A model generated the notes under the pieces. It worked only from the letters and a program-made list of their open reading frames with translations. It made no database searches and was not told the DNA's origin. The position numbers and the translations under genes are program-made. From NCBI GenBank assembly GCA_030374765.1, contig JARGXX010000006.1, positions 558,001 through 622,000 of the forward strand: a stretch of DNA of 64,000 nt. The letters run 5' to 3'. Origin of the DNA: Agarophyton chilense. Lineage: Eukaryota; Rhodophyta; Florideophyceae; Gracilariales; Gracilariaceae. This document shows, piece by piece, positions 30,997 through 40,146 of the stretch (position 1 is its first letter; the number at the start of each line of letters is the position of its first letter).

Positions 30997-31991
30997 ATGG
31001 CTCGTGGCGCACCTCTGACACGCTCTGAACAGCTGGAAATCATGGAATTAGTAGGTCAGGGTATGATTCCAGCAGATATACCCGAAAACTCAAGCGCAGC
31101 CCAAAAACAATCAGCAACTTCATCAAAAACCCCGCTACATACGGAACAAAGCGTTCAACCGGCCGTCCTACGGCACTATCCCCGGCCGATAAGCGTGGAA
31201 TTAAGCGAGAACTATGCCGCAACACTTCATCTTGCGGGAAAATTGTCAAAAATCTAAATTTGCCTCTATCACGATCTACAATATGGCGTGAATTCAACCG
31301 TCAAAATTTGTTCAAGTACACAAAAATGAGGAAAAATTTTTTTTTAAAAGATAATCACAAGAAAAATAGAGTTAAATGGTGTGCTCAAAAGGCTTATTGG
31401 AAAACCGAATGGAATAATCTTATCTTTTCCGACGAAAAACAGTTTAACCTTGGTGGTCCAGATTGCTATAAATTTTATTGGCATGATCTACGAAAATAAA
31501 AGAAGGAATTTGTGACTAGGCATTCAGGAGGCGCATCAGTAATGGTTTGGGCTGGAATCTCCACGAAAGGAGCAACTGATATGGCTTTTTTTGAAACTAC
31601 AATGAACTCTGAGAAGTATGCTGAGGTTCTAGAAAACTATCTTTTACCTTTTTCATACTGTATGCACGGAGAAGAATTCATTTTTCAGCAAGATAATGCA
31701 CCTGTGCATAAGTCTAATTCTATGAAACAGTGGTTCAATAGTCTAAATATGTCGGTTATGGAATGGCCTGCGCGCTCTCCTGACCTCAACCCTATCGAAA
31801 ACATTTGGGGAATGTTGGCCCGAATGGATTATGGGCAAGGAAGGCAATTTGATACAGTTTTTGATCTGAAAAATTGTATCAAAGATTGCTGGGAAAAGAT
31901 TGACTGTAATGCTATCAATCCTTCTATAGAATCAATGCCAAAGCGTGGTATAAGTGTTATACAGGCTAGAGGAGCAAAAATAAACTACTGA
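30997..31991 (+). pseudogene. Tc1-type (DD34E) transposase
   Basis: Start ATG 30997 (MARGAPLTRSEQLEIMELVG, first HTH). A frameshift near 31090 leads to TISNFIKNPATYGTKRSTGR with the PAIRED linker GRPTALS and second HTH (LSRSTIWREFNRQNL). Catalytic core: IFSDEKQFNL (D1), a TAA stop at 31497, VMVWAGI, FQQDNAPVH (D2) and SPDLNPIENIWG (E), with 34 residues between D2 and E as in Tc1. The C-terminus KRGISVIQARG is typical. The enzyme excises and inserts the element at TA. One frameshift and one stop inactivate this copy. Confidence 0.88.
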
Positions 31992-32018
31992 ACTCGCGTT
32001 AGAATAAAAAGGATGCAA

Positions 32019-32147
32019 TAAAGGTTATGATTTTGAAACAGTTTTTTTACTTCAAAATTTTTTCACACTGATTTTGTTAGTCGTACTGTAGCCAAGACGT
32101 CGATTTTTGGAAAATTTGCGCAAGGGATATGATTTTGAAACAGACTT
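32019..32147 (+). repeat. Right double terminal repeat of the Tc1-like element
   Basis: Inner repeat 32019-32042 and outer repeat 32122-32147, both containing ATGATTTTGAAACAG, mirror the left end with about the same spacing. Confidence 0.75.
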
Positions 32148-32249
32148 TACTACGCAATGAAGCAGTATTGATGTAAGATGTTGATCATCTCTCAAGTACC
32201 ATGACGTATAACTCTAAACTTTACCAATTCCACTCTACTCGTCTTCAAC

Positions 32250-33011
32250 ATGAGCCATAATAACCCCGAGCATGCAGCCCAAGTGGTAGATCTTCTTACG
32301 GAAAATGCGCTTGAGCGTGAAAACAACTTACAGCAGTACTCCTCAAAAAACCGTCATTGAGACAAAGAAACCGATTCAGCAAGTTCCAAATATGACTCGT
32401 TTTATTTCCAAAATCCATCACATAAAATCATGGAAATGATTAATTCTTCTGCAAAGAATTAGACATACTGTGGAATAAGATGTCAACAATTATCGAAGAA
32501 AATTGGAAGAGTGGAAATGGGCGTCGAAATTCGTTTACGGATACTTTTTTTATGACGCTAGCAAACATGCGGCATGGAAAAAAATGGAAATTTCTTGGCC
32601 AACTATTTGACATCAACTGGGCTACATTTGAGAGGTTGATAATGATATTTGTCCGTTCTGTTTGCTATTTATTAAACAATAACTATGTCGATGAAGTCGA
32701 TGAGCTTTGGCAATAAAGCGTATTTTGGGCCGCAGTTCGGGATTCAAAATTTTTAATTTCTTTATATACGCGACAGATGTTATTCTCCAACATTCTTTCC
32801 GTCCAAGTGGTTGCATGGCCGAAGGAAAAAATATTTCAGCGGCAAACATAAGCTTTATTGTCTTAAAAAAGAATTCTTTGTACTTCTATATGGGATGACA
32901 ATTAATATTTCTCCACATGCCCTTCGCTCAAAAGCAATCATTGGTTTATTTAAATCAAATTTACGGAATCACAAAAGTATGGTGCAAAAGAGAAAAGATG
33001 AAGGTAATAGT
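32250..33011 (+). pseudogene. Harbinger-like DDE transposase, 5' half, split by element B
   Basis: Possible start MSHNNPEHAAQVVDLL at 32250; the clear part begins at ELDILWNKMSTIIEENWK and continues FMTLANMRHGKKWKFLGQLF, DINWATFERL. After a frame change, FFIYATDVILQHSFRPSG holds the first catalytic aspartate, then YFSGKHKLYCLK in a shifted frame. It ends KRKDEGNS exactly at the insertion and resumes at 43327. The pattern matches a DDE_Tnp_4/Harbinger family common in repeat-rich eukaryotic genomes. Several frameshifts and stops: long dead. Confidence 0.7.
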
Positions 33012-33927
33012 TGTGGAGCGAAACCCGGCGACGGGAAGTGCTCTCAAGGTGTTCGAAGCCTTGCTCCCTGGGGGGAGGCAGACTCAGAGACAGAGCCCTC
33101 CGTTCCACCCGTAGTGTGGGGTGTAACTCCCACGAGGGATTCCGGCAGTACCGACGGAGGTGAGGGGTAGAAACCGTTGGATCGGGAATGGGTATGGGTA
33201 TCCCAAAGAATGGGGGAAAATCCGGCGAAGAGGGAAAACGGGGCGAGGGTCGGGCACTAACAGGCACCGGACCCGAGAACCAGAAAAGGGGCGAAACAAC
33301 AAAAGAAACCCAATACAGGGGCGAAAACCTGTCCTCGAAAGGAAACCCAAAAAGCACGCAACAAGTAAGCAGAACCCCCACGGGGTATCGTGCACGCAGG
33401 TCGTCTGAGCGGTCCCAAGGGGGTGGTTGCACGGAACCCAAACGTGGGCACTCTCCAAGTGGAGTCGTGTCCCTACGCAGGCGTTGCTAACCAGAGCCCG
33501 TTCCGGGTTGTAAGGCCGAAACGATGGCGACGAAGAACCTCTAAAGGTATCGAAGACCAACCTTGGTTCCCATTTACTTTGAGCTTCGGACTGTCAGATC
33601 TCATCTCCCTAAGTAGGGCCCACTAACTAAACTCTACAGTAGTGCACACCTGCTCAGGGCCATACACGTGAAGATCCAACTGTCAGGGCCCAAAAATCCA
33701 ACGTTCTAACAAATATCCGAAAATCGGTGCCAAAATTAAGCCACGTGTATCACGGGGCCAATCCAACCATGGGCCATCCGAATTTTCCCTTATAGGCGAA
33801 TTCTAACCAGAAAACAGTGCCACCTCAGCACACCTTAGAGGGGATCATAGTCATAACCCTCGGAGGGTTCAATCCTCATTCTATGAGTTGCATCTTCAAG
33901 TATCCCCTAACTGGGCGTTGCTCTACA
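33012..33927 (-). repeat. 3' LTR of element B
   Basis: 916 bp, TGTGGAGCGAAACCC to GTTGCTCTACA on the plus strand. CACGTG boxes at 33665-33670 and 33743-33748; a CCAAT at about 33759. Confidence 0.93.
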
Positions 33928-33943
33928 TCTCCCCCTCCTTAAG
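33928..33943 (-). other. Polypurine tract of element B
   Basis: The minus strand reads CTTAAGGAGGGGGAGA directly before the 3' LTR. Confidence 0.75.
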
Positions 33944-34008
33944 ACGAGGAAGAACATTCCGAGCCGCGGGTGTCTCGCTTTCCGGTCACTATACATACTT
34001 CTCTCCCA

Positions 34009-35865
34009 ATGGGGTCCTTCACCACTTCTGAGGATCGCCACAAAACCGGCACATCGGTACAACTTTCTTCTACTTCTCCGACTTTCGGCGATCAGCAACT
34101 TCTCGCAACAGCAGTCTCAACCAGCCCTCTCAAGGGAATGAACCCATACGTCCTCAACCCACTGTCGGGGCCATCGGCCTCCGCGCCGGCGGACAACGAA
34201 GCTCCCCAGCAGGGTGGATATTTCTCCGGTTTGGATGCGGCTCCGTCAGGTACCGAACCTTCCGCCTCGGCGAGCAACCGACATCCTCAGGAGGATTTGG
34301 ACATTAACGCGGTGGCGTGGAACTCCGCTCATGCGATGCCCTTGGTAGCAAACTCCAGAGGTTGGATCTCAAACGAATCCTTTCGAAGTTGGAGTCCCCT
34401 TACCGATCCGGTGATATATTCCCGCGCTCCGTGGTTCCATCCGACAGCGGTTCGCGACGATGAGCTCATCGACTCCTACGTGGAGGACGGCTTCTTGCCG
34501 GGTGGCCTACCTGTCGAGGTTGTACGTTCTCCCGATTGGAGGGCGCGGGTAGCCATAGAGCCTCAGTACCTATACCGCGGTCGCGGGGAGTCCCTGGACA
34601 AGGCTCGTGCAGCGATGGCGGCTCTGGCCTACCAGCGATTGGAGAGGTCAGGCTTTGACCATCTGGTTCCCCCGGAGTACGGGTTCGATGTCGCCTATTA
34701 CCGCACGTACGGCGAGGTCTCCTACGGGGATAACCTGGCAGCCTTGCCCGAAGCCGAGTGCCGCGGACCGAGTTTTCCTCTCCGAGAAGATATGCCCCAG
34801 TGGAGTCGTCCCATCCTTCGGGCTGAATTCAGGTACCTTCAACGGCAGTTTACCCAGTATGGGTTCGATCGACGCGTGCGCTTCGAGCGCCGCTCGCGCT
34901 CCCGTTTCGGGTTCCTTGTCCCGTATCCTCACGTGGAACTGGAGCGTATCTGTAACACGGCGAAGGTTGGGCGATTCGTGCCCCTTCCAGCTTGGTGGAG
35001 TAAGGTCGAGGTCCCCCGAGGGTGCTTTGCTGAACTGTCCCCATGCATCTACTATATCGGGTCTCGTTTGATGCACGACCCGAACTCGGGATACTGGGCC
35101 CTCGTTGCAGCCGAGTGGGCAGCCCGCGTAGCGGCGCACCTCCTCTGGGATGCTCATGACTATTTCCGTATCTGGTATATTCCTCCGATGCTACGGACCA
35201 TCATGCGTCAGATCGACCTTGTCCCAGCGTTGGGTTCGGCCAGCAGCGTGCAGGACCTGTATCCAATCTTGGACGTGATCGACAACACGCAATGGGATCG
35301 AGTTCCAGTGGAAAATCAGCCCGCAGGTGAAGGATCCGCGCGAGACAAGTCTCCTGGCCGGTACGATCCGGGCTCCGGTAACTGGGTCTATTACAATCCC
35401 TTCGAAGGGGTTCGCATCAGCGCGGCGCAAGCACGGGCGCTGATGGACTCGCCTCGACCGATGCCGGTGGGACACCCGACGGGGTTCATTTATACCGACG
35501 ATTACGAGTACGAGCCTCCAGTAGACCTGGACGATCCAGCGTTGGATAACGACATGCCAGCTCCTAGTGGAGTACTCCCTGTAGAGCCATCTGCACCCTT
35601 CCAACCAGTGGGAACGACCTCAGCTGCAGCGGCGAATGCATCCGGTGGCGGTCCATCTGCTCCCCCCGGGTGGGGTGTGAACACCCTTGCGCAGGCGCCG
35701 GTTGCCACTCCGCAAGCGGATAGTGTGCGACAAGGCCTCGTGAACGCGGGCATTCCGATTCCCTCGGGTATGACGAATGTGAGCCAGATGTTGGCTTTCG
35801 CCTCGGCGTACCATCAGGGTCAGAATCCCAACGGTGGGGCGGGTCTCTCCTCGGGCTTTCCGTAG
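34009..35865 (+). CDS. Antisense accessory protein of a gypsy chromovirus (aORF family), intact
   Basis: 618 codons from ATG 34009 (in-frame codons upstream to 33970 lack an ATG) to TAG 35863, on the strand opposite gag-pol. Residues 1-135 are Ser/Thr/Pro-rich and look disordered, with a GGYFSGLDAAP motif (69-79) shared with C. The conserved core starts at APWFHPTAVRD (140-150) and includes GFDVAYYRTYGEVSYGDNLA, RPILRAEFRYLQRQ, FLVPYPHVELERI, LPAWWSKVEVPRGCFAELSP, ALVAAEWAARVAAHLL and IWYIPPMLRTIMRQIDLV. The tail is Gly/Pro/Ala-rich. No signal peptide, membrane helix, zinc finger or catalytic signature seen. Retained open while pol of the same element is broken, which suggests selection. Function unknown. 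Confidence 0.75.
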   Translation: MGSFTTSEDRHKTGTSVQLSSTSPTFGDQQLLATAVSTSPLKGMNPYVLNPLSGPSASAPADNEAPQQGGYFSGLDAAPSGTEPSASASNRHPQEDLDINAVAWNSAHAMPLVANSRGWISNESFRSWSPLTDPVIYSRAPWFHPTAVRDDELIDSYVEDGFLPGGLPVEVVRSPDWRARVAIEPQYLYRGRGESLDKARAAMAALAYQRLERSGFDHLVPPEYGFDVAYYRTYGEVSYGDNLAALPEAECRGPSFPLREDMPQWSRPILRAEFRYLQRQFTQYGFDRRVRFERRSRSRFGFLVPYPHVELERICNTAKVGRFVPLPAWWSKVEVPRGCFAELSPCIYYIGSRLMHDPNSGYWALVAAEWAARVAAHLLWDAHDYFRIWYIPPMLRTIMRQIDLVPALGSASSVQDLYPILDVIDNTQWDRVPVENQPAGEGSARDKSPGRYDPGSGNWVYYNPFEGVRISAAQARALMDSPRPMPVGHPTGFIYTDDYEYEPPVDLDDPALDNDMPAPSGVLPVEPSAPFQPVGTTSAAAANASGGGPSAPPGWGVNTLAQAPVATPQADSVRQGLVNAGIPIPSGMTNVSQMLAFASAYHQGQNPNGGAGLSSGFP

Positions 35866-36384
35866 TTCCGCCTTCGGGCAATTTTGGGGCCCATAGCTTG
35901 GCAACAATAGTAAACTTCTGATATTTGCATAACTTCTTTTCTTCTTCCTTCCTAGGATCTTAACTTCTACTTCTTTTCTTCTTCCTTCTTAGGATCTTCT
36001 TCATCTTCGTCTTCATCTTCTTCCCTTCCTAGGGTCCAATCTTCTTCTTAATCTTCTTCTCCACTTCGTGGGTCTTCTTTTTTCTTTTTTTCATCATAAA
36101 CTGTCCCGATAACCGGTGCTGTGTTTCCCGGTTAACGGCGCTAGGCCGAGGGCCAGTAGACATTCCCTCTCAATACGTGTTCTTCGGGATACTCTCCTCA
36201 ATTCCTTTTCAGAGGTCCAACATCTTCCTCACTTCGAGATCGCATCCACACCAGTTCCCGTGGTGGCTTACCCGACTTGGGCACGATCCAGACCTGGAGG
36301 CAAGGTTACCCGAGCGCGTCGGTGATAGGATAAAACCTTAGACCTCGGAAGGTGCTCAATGGGTTCCACTGTATCCTCATCAGG
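35866..36384 (-). other. Polypyrimidine tract and spacer between the convergent frames of B
   Basis: 35930-36090 is almost pure C/T on the plus strand (TCTTCTTCC repeats), downstream of the antisense stop and 3' of the chromodomain on the minus strand. C has a similar tract at 49129-49250. No gene in the rest. Confidence 0.6.
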
Positions 36385-36615
36385 CTAGAATCCGTACCAT
36401 CGGACTTGGTAGCAAACTTCTCCCTCGGGGGTGTAGATGTGACGCACGATGCGATCGATAACGAATTCCTGCGGGTACACTTTTCCCTGTTCGGGCTTTT
36501 CTTCCATCTTGGAACGCTCTAGTTCCCTTGAGGGTGTCAACGTAGGGTCTAGACACACCCCGGTGGGTTCTTTTCCGTGTTGCGAGCGGGTCTCAGCACT
36601 TCGTCCAAACGGCAC
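36385..36615 (-). pseudogene. Chromodomain fragment of element B
   Basis: The minus strand encodes YPQEFVIDRIVRHIYTPEGE then YQVRWYGF and a TAG-like stop; downstream the frame would have continued GPDGTDSSL-like sequence. It matches the first two-thirds of the chromodomains in A and C. It is not in frame with the upstream RNase H. Confidence 0.6.
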
Positions 36616-37108
36616 CGAGTGGCCTGTGGGCTACGTTGTAACTTCGGTCTACGGAGTCAAAACGGCCCAGTTTTGGGGTTCTTCTTAAAGCTGAGATCTT
36701 CCCGATAACAACAGTGTTCTTAGATTCCGTGACGATTGAGAAACCGCGACGCGGTAGCGTCTCCAATCTCAGGGGGGTAAGACTTCAACGTCAACCCGAG
36801 CTACGGGGACATAGGTTGCTCTTGTGCAAGGCGCCGTGCGACGGAAGCGGTTTGCGCGACGGTTGGTCGTCAGAGCCTTTTGATTGGCTCGGTGAGGCGG
36901 TTTGCGCAACGGTTGGTCGTCAGAGCTTGTTGATTGGCTTGGTGCCATTCGACGTGTGCCACATAACTGCGCGGGCGCCGGTTGCCACTCCGCAAGCGGA
37001 TGTGAGGTGGCGCTTTCGACACGCGCTAGCACTCTCCTGAGCTGTCCCCGACGGGTCTCACTCATTTCTTTCCCATTTCTGAGGGTTCCAGTGTCTCCAT
37101 AGGAGTTT
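36616..37108 (-). other. Scrambled spacer of element B with two duplications
   Basis: Two tandem copies of a 50-bp unit start at 36848 and 36898. 36969-37001 copies 33 bp of the antisense gene (35689-35721) with one mismatch. No coding domain is recognised. Confidence 0.6.
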
Positions 37109-38557
37109 CTATTCCCATTCCATAACGGAGAGCCAAATTTGGTCAACCTCGTCGTCGAGATCTTCCCCGTGCGGGTCCGCTGACACAGCTCGTTCCCAAG
37201 AAAGCGGGGTTTGAGTGTGCGACACCTCAGTGTCTCTTCCGCGGCGGCGGGTGATCGTCGCCTCTGTAGGCGTTCCAGGTGCGGAGTTCCCCACACGACT
37301 CTCCCTAGGCGGGGTTTCGTCATCTTTTCTGACGTCGTGCTCGGCTGGATCGGCGGTGATGTCGCTACCCATACGCTGGGGTTGTGACTTCTCTGTCGCC
37401 GGCTCGGTCGGGCTCGCCGTCTCACTGTGAGAACTAGATTCCCTGTGAGGGCGACTGGCTGACGCCGAAGCATCGTCCTGCGAAGGAACTAAATCCTCCT
37501 CCCCCTCCTTAGGCGGAGAGCCAGGAGGCTTGATTACCTCCGGTGGGGGAGTAACTCTGTAAGAGTTCGTTGACTGGGCCCTTGAGGGAGCGGGCCCAGG
37601 TTCAGGAGCATCCGAAGTTTCCGCTGTGGTTCCCAAGCGGGATAGTGCATCAGCCTGAGTGTCCAGCTTCCCTTTCTTGTACAGGATCTCAAAGTCGAAT
37701 TCCGACAGTCGGAGACGCCAGCGCATAAGGCGGCCCGAGGGTTCGGAGATCTCCAGGAGCCAACGCAAGCATGCGTGGTCCGTATGGACTTTGAAACGAG
37801 TACCCATCAGATAGGGGCGAAGTGTAGCTAAGGCCCACACAATGGCTAAACATTCTTTCTCGGAGACCGAGTAGTTCCTTTCATGGACATTCAGGGAACG
37901 TGACCAGTACCCAATAGGGTGACGTTCACCATCCTCAGAGGATTGGAACAGTGCACACCCTACTTGGTTTGCACTAGCATCGGTGTCCACTTCGTAAGGG
38001 AGCCCAGGATTGGGTAGAGCCAAGATTGGCGGTGATGTTACGGCATTCACCAGTGCCGTGAAGGCAGACGCTTCCGCGTCGCCAAAAGATTCCAGTTCAA
38101 CTGGTTGTCCCTTCGTCAGGAGCCTGTTGAGGGGGGTGGCAATATCCGCAAAGTTCGGGACGAATCGGCGATACACGTTACACAGACCTAAGAAGGATCG
38201 CAACTCCGTTTGAGTTTTCGGGTGTTTTGCTTCCTTCAAGGATTTCACTCGTACTTCATCGATTGAAAGCTGTCCGGGACGGATGATATGACCCAGATAT
38301 TTAACCGAATCGGTGAAAAACTCGCACTTCTTGAGTTTCAAGGTGATTCCCGCGTCGCGGAGTATCTTCATTACGTCCCTGACGTGTTCGAGGTGATCAT
38401 CCAGGTTGTTGGAGAAGACAATAATGTCGTCTAAATACACTAGACACGTACTACACTTGAAGGGAGCCAACAGAATGTCTATCGCCCGTTGAAACGTTGC
38501 GGGGGCATTTGTCAACCCAAAAGGCATCCTCCGGAATCGGAAAGTCCTTGATGACAC
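37109..38557 (-). pseudogene. Reverse transcriptase (C-terminal part) and RNase H of element B
   Basis: 482 codons: FRRMPFGLTNAPATFQRAID, catalytic LVYLDDIIVFSNN, thumb, then RNase H with YEVDTDASANQVGCALFQ (D), NYSVSEKECLAIVWALATLR (E), VHTDHACLRWLL (D). After KLDTQADALSRLGTTAETSD the integrase is missing; a Ser/Pro-rich linker with PPGSPPKEGEED follows and ends TAG-like at 37109. The frame joins the upstream half by a frameshift near 38555. Confidence 0.87.
37495..37513 (-). other. Internal polypurine tract-like sequence, element B
   Basis: Minus strand CCTAAGGAGGGGGAGGAGG, coding for PKEGEED. Another copy lies at 39162-39176 in the protease-reverse transcriptase linker (DPKEGEDT). Confidence 0.45.
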
Positions 38558-40146
38558 ACGAAAGCCGTTTTGTCTCGATCTTCCTCCCTAATAAGGACTT
38601 GCCAGTAGCCCGAATTGGCGTTGAGGGTAGAGAAAACAGTAGCGCTCCCAAGGGAGTCGATGTATTCGTCCATCCGAGGGATCGGGTACACATCCTTAAT
38701 GGTTACCTCGTTCAGGCGACTGTAATCGATTCAGAAACGCCACGATCCATCCGGTTTCGGAACTAACACCACTGGTGAGGCCCAAGCGGACTGGGCAGGT
38801 TCAATTACGCCCGCTTTAAGCATCTTCTCCACCTGAGATTTCTCCTCTTCCCGAGCTTTCGGTCCAGCCCTGTAAGGGTGTTGGGCAATAGGCCGAGTGT
38901 TCGGTAACAAGTCGATGCGGTGTTCTGTAATCCCAATAGTTCCAAGGGAACCATCCAACATGGGGGTAAATTCACGAAGCATGTGCCTCAGCTTCTCCCG
39001 ATGAGATGCGGGTACATGGTTGAGATCCCATTTCTCCAATTCCTGAACAGAATCCGTCTGGTCTGCTCCAGTGATAGGGGCCGTAACCTTCTGAGGTTTA
39101 AAGTATCCAGCGTGTGGAGCTACAGCCGTATGCTCACCGTCTTCCGCGATTTCTTCAGTGTCCTCCCCCTCCTTAGGGTCCGCCACACCAAGGACCTCTG
39201 CGATAGAGATCTTTGTAGGTACGAACGCATGCGGGTGTGGAAGAACAGAACCCAGGATCTGGTGTTTGACCAAATGCTGCGTTGTCTTTCCAAAGTTGGC
39301 TACCAAAACCTTGAAAGGTTTATCCGGTTCCACGGAGACAACCCCATTCGCAAGGGCGAGTTGACGCCGCGTATACAGAGACGGGTTCGGTTGTACCACA
39401 TGCACACCAATTTGCTTGGTAACAACTGTGACCCAAACCTGGGTTTCTCGCGGGATAGCCACTGACTTTGCAACCTTTACCCGTGTAGACACCGGGTCCT
39501 TCTTCACAGATTCCTGCGCGACAGGGAGAGGAACGCGTGTTCGCGCTGCTCCCTGTAAGGGTGTACGAACGATTGGGATCGTAGACCCGTCTTCGAGTTC
39601 GACAGTTCTATTCCGAGGACGGATGGCTTCCACGAAGCGGTCGCAAAAGTCACAACCCAGTATGACTGGTGCTGCAAGTGACTTGCATACAATAAACTCT
39701 AGTTGAACGAGATAGGAGCCTAACCTCACCATGAGGGAAATTGTACCCAGTGTCCGTAGCGGGTTGTTGTTCGCATCGGCGATATCCAAATGTGGACCGG
39801 TACGAACTTGAACCCGGAGCAGCGGGGGTAACAATTCAACATGAATTAAGTTAGGAGCGGCTCCTGTATCCCGGACAGATATTTGACGAACCATAAACTG
39901 GTTTGACAGGCCGAAGTCGGCGAATACTTTATAATTCCGCTTGGCCATTACCATAACTCGATCCGGAATACCGAGATTACGGGACCGTATCCACGGGCGA
40001 CGGAGGACACTAAAGTATCCCGAGTTAACGTCGGTGTCAGCCGTTCTCCTTGAAAGGATAGTCACAGCTGGGGAGCGAAGCTGGAGCGCCTCGGGCGTCT
40101 TCAACTCCGACTTAGAAGACGCCCCTCCCGCAGGAGAGACTCCCAA
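38558..40146 (-). pseudogene. Protease and N-terminal reverse transcriptase of element B
   Basis: Begins in the -1 frame overlapping the gag end by about 46 bp (GVSPAGGASSKSELK). Protease: SVLRRPWIRSRN, VRDTGAAPNLIHVE (D-T-G), VCKSLAAPVILGCDFCDR. Linker EVLGVADPKEGEDTEE. Reverse transcriptase start: HRIDLLPNTRPIAQHPYRAG, WASPVVLVPKPDGSWRF, then TGA at 38731 in place of the expected Cys of CVDYRRLN, and continuing NEVTIKDVYPIPRMDEYIDS. It would process the polyprotein and begin cDNA synthesis. Confidence 0.87.

Larger units (their letters stand above)
30849..32147 (+). mobile_element. Tc1/mariner-type transposon with doubled (IR/DR) ends
   Basis: 1299 bp between TA dinucleotides (30847-30848 and 32148-32149). 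Outer inverted repeats: CAGTGCGTTTCAAAAACATA at 30849 and the complement of 32122-32147 (TGTTTCAAAATCATATCCCTT). Inner repeats of the same core lie about 100 bp inside each end (30953-30977 and 32019-32042). One transposase gene, broken. Confidence 0.88.

Noticed and set aside
33084..33560. 158-codon minus-strand open frame in both LTRs of B (also 42478-42954)
   Set aside because: Preserved in both LTRs only because the LTRs are nearly identical; no homology to known proteins recognised and no matching frame in the LTRs of A or C.
35930..36090. Simple-sequence microsatellite
   Set aside because: It is pyrimidine-rich but not a regular repeat, and C has a tract at the same place, so it is treated as an element feature.
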